Made by a program: the position numbers and the translations under genes. A stretch of 35,776 nucleotides of DNA, from the NCBI GenBank assembly GCA_017882605.1, contig JADGPE010000017.1, forward strand, positions 1-35,776, written 5' to 3'. The notes under the pieces were generated by a model. It made no database searches. It was not told where the DNA came from and worked only from the letters and a program-made list of their open reading frames with translations. The number at the start of each line of letters is the position of its first letter. The stretch's first letter is position 1. Origin of the DNA: Thermoleophilia bacterium (lineage in GTDB: Bacteria; Actinomycetota; Thermoleophilia; Gaiellales; Gaiellaceae). Below, in pieces: positions 9,198 to 18,409 of this stretch.

Positions 9198-9764
9198 TCA
9201 GCGTTCGCCTCCGGGCAGCCACAGCGGCTCGGTGCCACCGGCATTCGCCGCCCGGGCGAGGATGAAGAGCAGGTCGCTCAGCCGGTTGAGGTAGACCGCC
9301 GCCAGCGGGTTCACGGGCCGCGCCCGGCCGGCGTCGAGCACCTCACGCTCGGCCCGGCGGCAGATTGCCCGCGCGACGTGCAGGCGCGCGGCGCACTCGG
9401 ACCCTCCCGGGAGCACGAAGCTCTTCAGCTCCGGCAGTCCGGCATTCGTGGCGTCGCAGTCGGCCTCGAGCCGATCGATCGCAGCCTGGTCGATCCGGAG
9501 TCTTCCGTCTCCGTCCACGAAGGGCACGGACAGGTCGGAGCCCACGTCGAAGAGCTCGTTCTGGATCCGGACCAGCCGTTCGTCCTTCGCTTCGACCTGA
9601 GCCCAGCCGAGGACCGAGTTCAGCTCGTCGACCGCACCGTAGGCCTGGACGAGCGGATCGAGCTTGGAGACGCGCGACAGGTCGCCGAGCGACGTCTCCC
9701 CCGCGTCGCCGCCGCGCGTGTAGATCCGCGTCAGGCGGACCGGCTCGTCAGGACGCCGGGGCAT
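9198..9764 (-). CDS. Cob(I)alamin adenosyltransferase, PduO/MMAB type
   Basis: [37 protein letters not shown]. Confidence 0.95.
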   Translation of the reverse strand: MPRRPDEPVRLTRIYTRGGDAGETSLGDLSRVSKLDPLVQAYGAVDELNSVLGWAQVEAKDERLVRIQNELFDVGSDLSVPFVDGDGRLRIDQAAIDRLEADCDATNAGLPELKSFVLPGGSECAARLHVARAICRRAEREVLDAGRARPVNPLAAVYLNRLSDLLFILARAANAGGTEPLWLPGGER

Positions 9765-10905
9765 TCGTTCGTTGCTCGAGGATCTCGCGGGCGATCACGA
9801 GCCGCTGGATCTCGCTCGTGCCCTCGTAGATCTCGGTGATCTTCGCGTCGCGGTAGTAGCGCTCGACCGGGAACTCCTTGGTGTAGCCGTAGCCGCCGAG
9901 CACCTGGATCGCCTCGGCGGTCTGACGTCGTGCCATCTCCGACGCGAACAGCTTCGCCTTCGCGCCGGCTCCGGTGTGCGGACGGCCTTGTGCCTTCAGC
10001 CACGCGGCGCGCAGCGTGAGCAGCCGCGCGGCGTCGATCTCCATCGACATGTTGGCGAGCTTGTGCTGGATCGCCTGGAACTCCGCGATCGGGCGGCCGA
10101 ACGCCTCACGTTCCTTCGCGTACCGCCGAGCGACGTCGTAGGCGGCCTGGGCGATGCCAACCGCCTGCGCTGCGATCCCGATCCGCCCGCCGTCGAGCGT
10201 GGCCATGGCGATGCGGAAACCGTGGTTGACGTCGCCGAGCAACCGATCCGCCCCGATCTGCGTATCGATGGCGATGTCGTTCGTGACCGACGAGTTGAGC
10301 CCCAGCTTCTCCTCCGTGCGCGTGATCGTGATCTGGTCCGTATCGACGATGAACGCCGACACACCGCGCGCCGTTCTCGTCTCTGCGTCCGTCCGCGCGA
10401 AGAGCAGCACCGTGCCACCGAACGCCGCGTTCGTGATCCATTGTTTCGCCCCACTCACGTGCCAGCCGTCGCCGTCCAGGTCGGCGCGCGTGACGAGTGC
10501 GCCGGCATCGGACCCCGACCCGGGCTCCGTGAGCGCGAAGCAGCCGACACCCTCGCCGCGGGCGAGCGGTGGCACGAACCGGGACCGCTGCGCGTCCGTT
10601 CCGAACTGGAGCAGCGGCAATGTGCACGCCGATGTGTGGACCGCGACGGTGACGCCGACACCGGCATCGGCACGCGACAACTCTTCGAGCACGAGGATGT
10701 ACGAGACGAAGTCCGCGCCCGCGCCGCCGTACTCCTCCGGCACGCAGACGCCCATGAGCCCCAGGTCGCCCAGCCTCGCGAGCAGCTCCCGCGGAAAGCC
10801 ATGCGCACGATCCCACTCGGACGCATGGGGCTCGATCTCGGCGTTCGCGAACTCGCGCGCCAGCGACTGGATCTCCTTCTGCTCCGCCGTCAGATCGAAG
10901 TCCAC
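9748..10905 (-). CDS. Acyl-CoA dehydrogenase
   Basis: GTG start VDFDLTAEQKEIQSLAREFANAEIEP; CFALTEPGSGSDAGAL, QVLGGYGYTKEFPVERYYRDAKITEIYEGTSEIQRLVIAREIL. Confidence 0.95.
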   Translation of the reverse strand: MDFDLTAEQKEIQSLAREFANAEIEPHASEWDRAHGFPRELLARLGDLGLMGVCVPEEYGGAGADFVSYILVLEELSRADAGVGVTVAVHTSACTLPLLQFGTDAQRSRFVPPLARGEGVGCFALTEPGSGSDAGALVTRADLDGDGWHVSGAKQWITNAAFGGTVLLFARTDAETRTARGVSAFIVDTDQITITRTEEKLGLNSSVTNDIAIDTQIGADRLLGDVNHGFRIAMATLDGGRIGIAAQAVGIAQAAYDVARRYAKEREAFGRPIAEFQAIQHKLANMSMEIDAARLLTLRAAWLKAQGRPHTGAGAKAKLFASEMARRQTAEAIQVLGGYGYTKEFPVERYYRDAKITEIYEGTSEIQRLVIAREILEQRTNAPAS

Positions 10906-10923
10906 GGCGGGCAGACTATCCGC

Positions 10924-11352
10924 ATGAGGCTCGCGGCGATCGTGCTCGTCCTGCTCGCGCTGACGGCCTGTGGCGGTCACAAGACGGCCTCGCCGGACGC
11001 GGTCGTCCGGGCCTGGAGCGCCGCACTCGACCGGAACGACAACGACGCTGCCGGCCGATTGTTCGCCGACGGCGCACAGGTGGTTCAGAACAACCGGATG
11101 ACCAGGCTCTCGACGCATGCCGTCGCCGTCGGCTGGAACGCGCTGCTCCCGTGTGGTGGAACGATCGTCTCGCTGGAACCGCGCGGGCCGGAACTCGTGC
11201 TGGTGGTGTTCAAGCTGAGCGAACGGCCGGGACACGCTTGCGACGCGCCCGGCCAGGAGGCCGCTGCGCTCTTCGAGGTGCAGCACGGGAAGATCGTCGT
11301 CTGGCACCAGACCGACGTGCCGACGTCGGCAACCCCGGGCGAGCTCGCCTAG
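10924..11352 (+). CDS. Lipoprotein, NTF2/SnoaL-like
   Basis: ATG at 10924: MRLAAIVLVLLALTACGG (lipobox LTAC), PDAVVRAWSAALDRNDNDAAGRLFADGA. Confidence 0.8.
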   Translation: MRLAAIVLVLLALTACGGHKTASPDAVVRAWSAALDRNDNDAAGRLFADGAQVVQNNRMTRLSTHAVAVGWNALLPCGGTIVSLEPRGPELVLVVFKLSERPGHACDAPGQEAAALFEVQHGKIVVWHQTDVPTSATPGELA

Positions 11353-12047
11353 GTCTTCGGCTCGGGCTCGAGCTTGTAGCCGACACCGAAGCGCGTCTGG
11401 ATGAACGAGTGCTGCGACGCGTTGCGGTCGATCTTCTGGCGCAACCGCCGCACGAAGACGTCGACGGTCCGGTCACGATGCGTCTCGCGCCTCCCCCAGA
11501 CCTTCTGGAGCAGCTCGTCGCGCGTGACGACCCGGCCGCGGTCGAGGGCGAGCGTGTAGAGCAGCCTGAACTCGGTCGGCGTCAGCTCGGCACTCTTGCC
11601 GTCGACGAATGCCTGCACCTCTCTCGGGTCGATGCGTAGCTCCTCGATCTCGATCGCATCGCCACGCCGCTCCTCCTGGGGCCGAACGCCACGTCGTGCC
11701 GCCGCCCCGACACGTGCGACGAGCTCTCGCATGGAAAACGGCTTCACGAGGTAGTCGTCGGCGCCGATCTCCAGCGCGTGCACGCGATCGTGCTCGGTGC
11801 CACGCGCGGAGACGACCACGATGGGCGTGCCGATTCCCTCGGCACGCGCAGTCTCGATCAACTTCCAGCCGTCGAGCTCCGGCAACATCAGGTCGAGCAC
11901 GCAGACGTCGGGGTTCTCGAAGCGGAGCCGCGCGAGCCCGAGCTCGCCGCGCCCGACCACGATCGGGTCGAATCCCGCCGCCACCAGGTGCTTGGCCATC
12001 CCGTCCGCGATCACATTGTCGTCCTCGACGATCAGGATCTTGGCCAC
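11349..12047 (-). CDS. OmpR/PhoB-family response regulator
   Basis: GTG start VAKILIVEDDNVIADGM; VCVLDLMLPELDGWKL; DDYLVKPFSMRELVARV; winged-helix LTPTEFRLLYTLALDRGRVVTRDELLQKVWG. Adjacent to pst genes (PhoP/PhoB role is inference). Confidence 0.93.
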   Translation of the reverse strand: MAKILIVEDDNVIADGMAKHLVAAGFDPIVVGRGELGLARLRFENPDVCVLDLMLPELDGWKLIETARAEGIGTPIVVVSARGTEHDRVHALEIGADDYLVKPFSMRELVARVGAAARRGVRPQEERRGDAIEIEELRIDPREVQAFVDGKSAELTPTEFRLLYTLALDRGRVVTRDELLQKVWGRRETHRDRTVDVFVRRLRQKIDRNASQHSFIQTRFGVGYKLEPEPKT

Positions 12048-12066
12048 ACCCCTACGATAGACCGGT

Positions 12067-12099
12067 GGCAGGTTCTGTCCGGGTTTCAGGATGGTGACG
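12067..12099 (-). promoter_or_regulatory. Candidate PHO-box array upstream of response regulator
   Basis: Minus strand CGTCACCATCC/TGAAACCCGGA/CAGAACCTGCC; AC at unit positions 5-6 in all three; ends 7 nt from TATCGT (12054-12059). Confidence 0.55.
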
Positions 12100-12104
12100 A
12101 TCTG

Positions 12105-12782
12105 GTGTATGACCGCAGCTTCGACGAGCTCCGCACGGGCTTCACAGCCGCGGTCTCGCACGAGCTGAGAACGCCGCTCGCCCGGATCCTCGTGCTGCTC
12201 GACTCCGCCGACCTTCCGGGCGCCGACGTCCAGGCGCTGATCGACCAGGCAAAGGCGGAAGTGGAGAACGCCGGCGCCCTGATCGACGAGATCCTGTTCC
12301 TCTCGGAGCTCGAGAGCGGCAAGGAGGTCGTCTCGCTCGGGCACACCGCGGCCCTGCCGGTGCTACGCGAGGTGGTCGACAGCCTCGACGACGCCGCCGC
12401 GCGCGCGGGCGTGACTGTCACCGTCGAGGGAGACGACTTCGTCGAAGTACCGTTGCGGCCGCGCATGCTGCGCGTCGTCGGCGAGAACCTGGCGGAGAAC
12501 GCAATTCGCTACGCCGGTCACGGCGCGCACTTCACATTCGAGGTGCACCGTGCGGGGGACTTCGCAGTGCTCACCGCCGCCGACGACGGCGTCGGCGTGT
12601 CGCCGGAGAAGCTGCCTCGCCTGTTCGAGCGCTTCTACCGCGCCGACTCGGCGCGCACTTCGCGAGGGACGGGCCTCGGACTCGCGATCGTCAAGCACGT
12701 TGTCGCGGCGGCGGGCGGCGACGTCGAGGCGGACGGCGGCCTGGGCCGCGGGCTGCGCATTCGCTGCACCTTCCCCGCCTGA
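12105..12782 (+). CDS. Sensor histidine kinase core without visible sensor or transmembrane region
   Basis: In frame with ORF 11778..12782, likely GTG start 12105. H box FTAAVSHELRTPLAR, N box GENLAENAIRYAG, DDGVGVSPE, LFERFYR, GTGLGLAIVKHVV. Confidence 0.85.
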   Translation: MYDRSFDELRTGFTAAVSHELRTPLARILVLLDSADLPGADVQALIDQAKAEVENAGALIDEILFLSELESGKEVVSLGHTAALPVLREVVDSLDDAAARAGVTVTVEGDDFVEVPLRPRMLRVVGENLAENAIRYAGHGAHFTFEVHRAGDFAVLTAADDGVGVSPEKLPRLFERFYRADSARTSRGTGLGLAIVKHVVAAAGGDVEADGGLGRGLRIRCTFPA

Positions 12783-12785
12783 CGA

Positions 12786-12811
12786 GGACGGGCGCCCTGG
12801 GGCACCCGTCC
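12786..12811. terminator. Possible bidirectional hairpin between convergent kinase and pstS genes
   Basis: GGACGGG-C-GCC-CTGG-GGC-A-CCCGTCC; no clear T tract. Confidence 0.4.
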
Positions 12812-12836
12812 TGACAGTTACAGATCCGAATTCGAC

Positions 12837-13886
12837 CTAACTGTGCACCGTCTTGAGGAGCTTCTCGGCGAGCACCAGCACCGGCTTCGGGATCGGCACG
12901 TAGCGGAGCTTCACGCCGAGCGGCTGACCCTTGGTCAGCGCCCAGAAGACAAACGTCCTGAGCGCAGACGCGTTCTGCGTCGTCTGCGGGAGGATCACGT
13001 AGGTGTAGGTCGAGATCGGGTACGCGGTCGGCGCCGACTTCGGCGGGTTCACGATGTGCACCTCGCCGGTCGTCCCGACGTTCTTGAACGCCGCGGAAGC
13101 CGCAGTGATCGACTTGATGCCGGGGGTCGTGTACTTGCCGGCAGCGTTCCGGACCGCCATCACCTGGATGTGGTTCGTCACCGCGTAGGCGATATCGGCG
13201 TAGCCGATGGCGCCCGCGGTGTTCTTGACGACACCGGCGACACCGGACGAGCCCTTGCCACCGACGCCGACCGGGAACGGCGGCTGCGTCGAGAGGCCGA
13301 TCTTCGACTTGAACGCGGGGCTGACCGAGGACAGGTAGTCGGTGATGTTGTACGAGGTCCCCGACCCATCGGAGCGGTAGACCGGCGTGATCTTCTCGCT
13401 CGGGAGCGAGATGCCCGGGTTCAGGGCCTTGATCGCGGGGTCGTCCCACGACGTGATCTGGCCCAGGTAGATCCGGGCAAGCACCGGTCCCGTGATGTGG
13501 AGCGGCGCGTGCGCGTTCGTCTGCAGGTTCACCATCACCGAAGTCCCGCCGAGCGCCCACGGGATCTCAATGCACCCCTTGCAGTTCGTGGCCTGATCCG
13601 ACGTCAGGGGGGCGTCAGAGGCACCGAAGTCGACGGTGCGGTTGGTGATCGCCTGGATCCCGCCGCCCGAGCCGATCGGCTGGTAGACGATGTTGGTGCC
13701 ATTGACGGACGGGTAGGCCGCTTGCCACTGGGACACCAGCGGCTGGACGAACGTGCTCCCTGCGCCGACGAGCTGGCCGCCCGTGTGCTTGCTCTGGCTT
13801 GCCGTGGCGCTCGCGGCCACGCAGCCGGCGAGCAGCGCCGCCGAGACGAGCAGCGAGCTGGTCCGCCTCGTAATGCTAAAGCTCAT
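12837..13886 (-). CDS. pstS: Phosphate ABC transporter substrate-binding protein
   Basis: Signal peptide, LVGAGSTFVQPLVSQWQAAYPSVNG, YQPIGSGGGIQAITNRTVDFGASDAPLT, YRSDGSGTSYNITDYLS. RBS AAGGGAG. Confidence 0.96.
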   Translation of the reverse strand: MSFSITRRTSSLLVSAALLAGCVAASATASQSKHTGGQLVGAGSTFVQPLVSQWQAAYPSVNGTNIVYQPIGSGGGIQAITNRTVDFGASDAPLTSDQATNCKGCIEIPWALGGTSVMVNLQTNAHAPLHITGPVLARIYLGQITSWDDPAIKALNPGISLPSEKITPVYRSDGSGTSYNITDYLSSVSPAFKSKIGLSTQPPFPVGVGGKGSSGVAGVVKNTAGAIGYADIAYAVTNHIQVMAVRNAAGKYTTPGIKSITAASAAFKNVGTTGEVHIVNPPKSAPTAYPISTYTYVILPQTTQNASALRTFVFWALTKGQPLGVKLRYVPIPKPVLVLAEKLLKTVHS

Positions 13887-13980
13887 CTGAGAACTTCTCC
13901 CTTCGTTAGCTTCCCGGGGGGTTTCACCTTCGGCTGTTTCCGGGGCAGTCTCGCCGGGCTGCTCGAGCGCATGGGCTTAC

Positions 13981-14013
13981 CTGCAGTGACGTTTTGGTTA
14001 CGACGTGGTAACC
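13981..14013 (-). promoter_or_regulatory. Candidate PHO-box array upstream of pstS
   Basis: Minus strand GGTTACCACGT/CGTAACCAAAA/CGTCACTGCAG, exact 11-nt phasing, invariant AC. Confidence 0.65.
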
Positions 14014-14020
14014 GGCACCG

Positions 14021-14914
14021 CTACCGCGCGCGCAGCTTCCGCTCGCGCCGTGCCAGGATGTAGCGCGCAGTCAGGCTGAGAACGAGCACGAAGATCATCA
14101 GGACGAACGCCGCCGCCCACGCCTGGTTGTTCAGGCTGGCGTCCGGCGACTCGGAGTCGAACAGGATCAGGAGCGGGACCGCCGCCATCGCGTGATGGGG
14201 ATCCGTCTCGATCTGGTTGGGCAGAAAGATCGACGTCGTGAACAGAAGCGGTGCCGTCTCGCCGGCGGCCCGGGCGACGGCGAGCGTCGCCCCGGTCATG
14301 ACCGAGCCGATCGCCGACGGCATGACGACGAAGAGCACCGTGCGCCACTTGCTGATGCCGAGGGCGTAGCTGCCGTAGCGGAGCGCGTCGGGGACGAGCC
14401 GGAGCACCTCGATCGTCGATCGCGCCACCAGCGGCAGCATCACGATGGCGAGAGCGACCGAGGCCTTCCACGCCGCGTAGCCCGAGCCGACCACGAGAAG
14501 GGCATAGGCGAAGATACCGACGACGATCGAGGGCACCCCATTCAGCACGTCGAGCGCCAGTTTCACCACGCGCGCTACCCGGTTCCCGCCGAATTCGGCG
14601 ACGTAGACCGCGGCGAGGATGCCGATCGGCAGGGCAATCGCGGTGGCGATCGCGACCATGATCGCCGTGCCGACGAGGCCGTTCGCGATGCCGCCGCCGG
14701 TCTCACCGTACGTCACCTGATTCTTCGTGAACAAGTCGAGGTTCAGCGCCTTGAGGCCGCGCAGCAGCACCGAGATGACGACGAGCGCGAGCACCCCGAT
14801 CGCGAGGAATGCGGCAAAGATGGAGGCGCCCTGCGCGACGTGATTCGTCCGCTGGCGCCGGCGGGACCGACCGGTCGACTTCAGGGAAATGGAGGCGACG
14901 CCGGAAGCCTCCAT
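14021..14914 (-). CDS. pstA: Phosphate ABC transporter permease
   Basis: Hydrophobic permease; GGGIANGLVGTAIMVAIATAIALPIGILAAVYVAEFG; VARAAGETAPLLFT. Confidence 0.95.
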   Translation of the reverse strand: MEASGVASISLKSTGRSRRRQRTNHVAQGASIFAAFLAIGVLALVVISVLLRGLKALNLDLFTKNQVTYGETGGGIANGLVGTAIMVAIATAIALPIGILAAVYVAEFGGNRVARVVKLALDVLNGVPSIVVGIFAYALLVVGSGYAAWKASVALAIVMLPLVARSTIEVLRLVPDALRYGSYALGISKWRTVLFVVMPSAIGSVMTGATLAVARAAGETAPLLFTTSIFLPNQIETDPHHAMAAVPLLILFDSESPDASLNNQAWAAAFVLMIFVLVLSLTARYILARRERKLRAR

Positions 14915-14915
14915 C

Positions 14916-15887
14916 TCAGACCCTCTGTGCGATGTCGTAGCGGCGCACGATCAACAGCGCAGCGAAGTTCACGATCAGCGAGATCGCAAGCAGGATCACG
15001 CCGAGGTAGAAGAGCGACGCGACTTGGAGATTGGACGCCGCGGCCTGATACTGCGCCGCGATCCGGCTCGCGAGAGTGTCGCCCGTCTCGAACAGGTTGG
15101 CGGTGAGATGTGCAGTCGTCCCGATCACCTGCGTGACGGCGATCGCCTCGCCGAGCGCACGGCCGGCCCCAAGCAACACCGCTGAGATCAGGCCGCCGCG
15201 CGTGTACGGCAGCATGACGCCGCGCACCATCTCCCAGCGTGTCAGCCCGAGCCCAATGGCGCCTTCCTTGATGTCCGGCGGCACCTGCAGGAACAGGTCG
15301 CGGCTGATCGCGGCCGTGATCGGCACGATCATGATCGTCAGAACGAGCACGGCGGTGAACATCGTGCTGCCCGAGATCGGCCTGGTAGCGAAGAACGGAG
15401 TCCAGCCGAGCACGTCGTTCAGCCACGGGCCGAACTCGTTGTGCACCACAGGACCGAGAACGAGGATCCCCCAGAGCCCGAGCACCACGCTGGGGATCGC
15501 CGCGAGCATCTCGACCAGCGATCCGACGACGCCGCGTACACCGCCGGGTGCGAGCTCGCTCAGGTACAGGCCGATCGCGATCGCGACGGGTGCGGCGAGC
15601 AGGACGGCAAGACCCGTGACGTAGAGCGTCGCAACCAGGAAGTCGAGGGCGCCGTACTGGTTGGTGACGGCGTTCCAGGTTTGATGCCAGATGAAGCTGA
15701 TCCCGAAAATTCGGATCGAGGGCCTGGCTTGGTCGAGCACTTCGTAGATGATCAGCGTGATCAGCGCGATCACGCCGACGGCGGCCAGCCCCGAGATCGA
15801 GCGGAGCGAAGTGTCCCCGAAGCGGTCACGCAGCCCGCGCCTCGAAGCGAGGCTGTCAGGCAGCGGGGTGGCGATCGGGTCGTCCAT
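14916..15887 (-). CDS. pstC: Phosphate ABC transporter permease
   Basis: Likely start 15887 ([13 protein letters not shown]); [55 protein letters not shown]. Confidence 0.94.
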   Translation of the reverse strand: MDDPIATPLPDSLASRRGLRDRFGDTSLRSISGLAAVGVIALITLIIYEVLDQARPSIRIFGISFIWHQTWNAVTNQYGALDFLVATLYVTGLAVLLAAPVAIAIGLYLSELAPGGVRGVVGSLVEMLAAIPSVVLGLWGILVLGPVVHNEFGPWLNDVLGWTPFFATRPISGSTMFTAVLVLTIMIVPITAAISRDLFLQVPPDIKEGAIGLGLTRWEMVRGVMLPYTRGGLISAVLLGAGRALGEAIAVTQVIGTTAHLTANLFETGDTLASRIAAQYQAAASNLQVASLFYLGVILLAISLIVNFAALLIVRRYDIAQRV

Positions 15888-15931
15888 GCTCCGCGCGCAA
15901 GCCTTGCAGTTTCCTAGGCCCACCAGAGCCG

Positions 15932-15964
15932 GTTCACCAGATCGACACGAGATGGTTACAACTC
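15932..15964 (+). promoter_or_regulatory. Candidate PHO-box array between divergent pstC and pstB
   Basis: GTTCACCAGAT/CGACACGAGAT/GGTTACAACTC; first unit begins with GTTCACC, the Streptomyces PHO-box core. Confidence 0.7.
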
Positions 15965-15976
15965 CTCGACCCGTCG

Positions 15977-16855
15977 ATGGCGACCATGCGCGAAACTCCC
16001 GCCGTGTCCTCCACTTCACAGAGCACGCCGTTGAACCTGTCCGCGAGCATCAAGAGCGGGGAAGGCCCGGAGGCGGCGCGCGAAGTCGTTTTCGGCGTGC
16101 GGGACGTGAGCGTCTCATATGGGCCATCGCCGGCGCTCGCCGGCGTCAATCTCGACATCTACAAGAATGTGATCACCGCGCTGATCGGTCCCTCGGGTTG
16201 CGGTAAGAGCACGTTCATCCGTTGCCTGAACCGGATGAACGACCTGGTCCCCAGCGTCAAGATCGGCGGTCGGATCCTCTACCACGGCATCGACCTCTAC
16301 GGGCGCGACGCGGATCCGGTCGAAGTCCGGCGCCGGATCGGGATGGTGTTCCAGCGGCCAAACGTGTTCCCGAAATCGATCTACGACAACATCGCGTTCG
16401 CCCCGAAGAAGCTCGGCCTGCCGGGCGACATGGACGTCCGCGTCGAGCAGGCGCTGCGTAGCGCTGCGCTCTGGGACGAGGTCAAGAGCCGGCTCAAGAA
16501 GTCCGCACTCAGCCTCTCCGGCGGTCAGCAGCAGCGCCTGTGCATCGCGCGCGCGATCGCCGTCGAGCCCGACGTGATCCTGCTCGACGAGCCCGCGTCG
16601 GCGCTCGACCCGATCTCGACGTCGGCGATCGAGGACCTGATGCACGAGCTCAAGCGCGAGTACACCCTCGTGATCGTCACCCATAACATGCAACAGGCCG
16701 CGCGCGTCGCCGAGATGACGGCGTTCTTCAGCCTCGACGTCAAGGATGACGGGTCCCGCCACGGGATCCTCGTGGAGTACGACGCGACCGAGAAGATCTT
16801 CACGAGCCCATCCGACGAGCGAACGGAGGGATATGTCACAGGTCGGTTCGGGTAG
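15977..16855 (+). CDS. pstB: Phosphate ABC transporter ATP-binding protein
   Basis: Walker [66 protein letters not shown]. Confidence 0.97.
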   Translation: MATMRETPAVSSTSQSTPLNLSASIKSGEGPEAAREVVFGVRDVSVSYGPSPALAGVNLDIYKNVITALIGPSGCGKSTFIRCLNRMNDLVPSVKIGGRILYHGIDLYGRDADPVEVRRRIGMVFQRPNVFPKSIYDNIAFAPKKLGLPGDMDVRVEQALRSAALWDEVKSRLKKSALSLSGGQQQRLCIARAIAVEPDVILLDEPASALDPISTSAIEDLMHELKREYTLVIVTHNMQQAARVAEMTAFFSLDVKDDGSRHGILVEYDATEKIFTSPSDERTEGYVTGRFG

Positions 16856-16859
16856 CCCG

Positions 16860-17528
16860 ATGCGCATCTCGTTCACGGAGGAGCTCGCACACCTCGAGGC
16901 CTCCCTCCAGGAAGAAGGTGACCTCGTCCTGCGGGCGCTCCGCTCGTCGCTGAACGCACTCGCGCGCGGCGACGAGGAGCTCGCCGACGAGGTGATCAGC
17001 TTCGACGACGAGGTCGACCGTCGCTACATCGCGCTCGAAGAGGGTGTCCAGTCACTGCTTGCGCGCCAGACCCCCGTCGCCGCCGACCTGCGGCTCGTGC
17101 TGGCGATCCTGCGTGTGAACCTCCACCTCGAGCGCATGGCCGACTACTGCGTGACCGTCGCCAAGCTGACGAAGTTGATGGGCGACCTCAACGTCGCCGA
17201 CGAGCGCATCGGACAGTCGATCGAGGACATGGGCCAGCGCGCCGAGCAGATGATCCGCGTCGCACTCCACTCGTTCGCGTCCCGTGACGCAGACGAGGCA
17301 CTGACGCTCGTCGAGCTCGACGAATTGATCGACCGTGCGAACCGCAACGCGACCGAGGACGTTCTCTCGCTCGGCGACTCGCCGCAAGAGCGTGAGTACG
17401 GCCTGCGGATGCTCGTCGTGTCACGCTGCGTCGAGCGGATCGGGGACCACGCCGTCGATATCGGGGAGCAGGTCGTCTACCTCGTAACGGGCGAGTTTCG
17501 GGAGTTCAGCGACGCTTCTCACCCATAG
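16860..17528 (+). CDS. phoU: Phosphate signalling complex protein PhoU
   Basis: MRISFTEELAHLEASLQEEGDLVLRALRSSLNAL...RCVERIGDHAVDIGEQVVYLVTGE. Confidence 0.95.
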   Translation: MRISFTEELAHLEASLQEEGDLVLRALRSSLNALARGDEELADEVISFDDEVDRRYIALEEGVQSLLARQTPVAADLRLVLAILRVNLHLERMADYCVTVAKLTKLMGDLNVADERIGQSIEDMGQRAEQMIRVALHSFASRDADEALTLVELDELIDRANRNATEDVLSLGDSPQEREYGLRMLVVSRCVERIGDHAVDIGEQVVYLVTGEFREFSDASHP

Positions 17529-17791
17529 GATCTCGTGGATGGCGAGCCCGCCTTTGGGGACAGTCACGAGACGTTCACACGCAGTCGTTTGCACGCCACC
17601 TCCGGCCCGTGGTTGGATGCGGTCGTGACCCTCTCGAGGCTCCACAGGCACATCGACCTGCGCATCGGTTCGGTCGAGCGTGTACAGCGTCGCCTGCGCG
17701 CCCGCCGCGGGCCGGACGCACGGCGAGCGCTGGTCACGATCGTTCGCCGCCGGCCCTAACGCCGGCCCACGGGACTGCCAACGGAGCTTCG

Positions 17792-18409
17792 TCACGCGTT
17801 CTTGACGAGGATGTTGCCGACGCGGCTCGCTGCCGTGTCACAGGCGTCGATCGCGTCCTCGAGCGCCTCGTAGATGTCCTTCCATCGGATCACGATGCCT
17901 GGATCGATGCGGTCGTCCTTGAAGAGGCTCGCCCGCGCCGCGCGGGCGATCTCGTCGGCCTCGTCTTCGATCTCCTTGATCGCCACGACCCGGTCGGCCG
18001 ACCCGCGTTTCTGCTTCAACCCGCCGAGCAGGAGCGAAAGCTCCTCGGTAGCTCGCACCAGCAGGCCGCAGAGCTCGAACGACTGCCGCGTCGGCGTCTC
18101 CACCCCATAGAGGCCGAGCAGCTCGGCGGCGTTCTCGGCCGCGTCGGCGACGTCGTCGACCTTGAACGCGAGCGTGATCAGGTCATCGCGGTCGTATGGC
18201 GTGACGAACATGCTGTTGGTCATCGAAATCAGCTCGGAGACGATGCGGTCGGCCTCGTGCTCGAGCTCCTTGACGTCGTCCTGCGACGGGCCTGACGGCC
18301 ACTGCCTGAAGCGCAGCTCAACCGCGCGGGAAACAGCGAGGACAGCCACTCCCGCCCGCTCGAGCATGACGAAGATCTCGCCGCTGCGCGGCCCGACGCC
18401 GAACTTCAT
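17792..18409 (-). CDS. DUF47 / PhoU-like Pit accessory protein (copy 1)
   Basis: ELEHEADRIVSELISMTNSMFVTPYDRDDLITLAFKVDDVADAAEN...RWKDIYEALEDAIDACDTAASRVGNILVKNA; ATGA overlap with Pit. Confidence 0.92.
   Translation of the reverse strand: MKFGVGPRSGEIFVMLERAGVAVLAVSRAVELRFRQWPSGPSQDDVKELEHEADRIVSELISMTNSMFVTPYDRDDLITLAFKVDDVADAAENAAELLGLYGVETPTRQSFELCGLLVRATEELSLLLGGLKQKRGSADRVVAIKEIEDEADEIARAARASLFKDDRIDPGIVIRWKDIYEALEDAIDACDTAASRVGNILVKNA

Noticed and set aside
7843-9294. Plus-strand 483-aa ORF
   Set aside because: Antisense of methylmalonyl-CoA mutase; low-complexity Arg-rich translation, no recognisable motif.
10906-10923. Leaderless -10 for the lipoprotein gene at 10924
   Set aside because: TATCCG is too close to the ATG and lacks the final T; the TAGTCT on the opposite strand supports only the dehydrogenase.
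12786-12811. Hairpin as a canonical intrinsic terminator
   Set aside because: Stem is good but followed by TGACAGTTA rather than a T run, so kept only as a low-confidence terminator feature.
13996-14013. GGTTACGACGTGGTAACC as a simple stem-loop terminator after pstA
   Set aside because: Only a 6-bp stem without a T tract; the 11-bp phasing with a third unit fits an operator array better.
12843-14063. Plus-strand 406-aa ORF
   Set aside because: Antisense of pstS; no domain motifs.
17535-17759. Plus-strand 74-aa ORF downstream of phoU
   Set aside because: Arg-rich, no RBS or TANNNT element I could support, no recognisable family; could be real but insufficient evidence.
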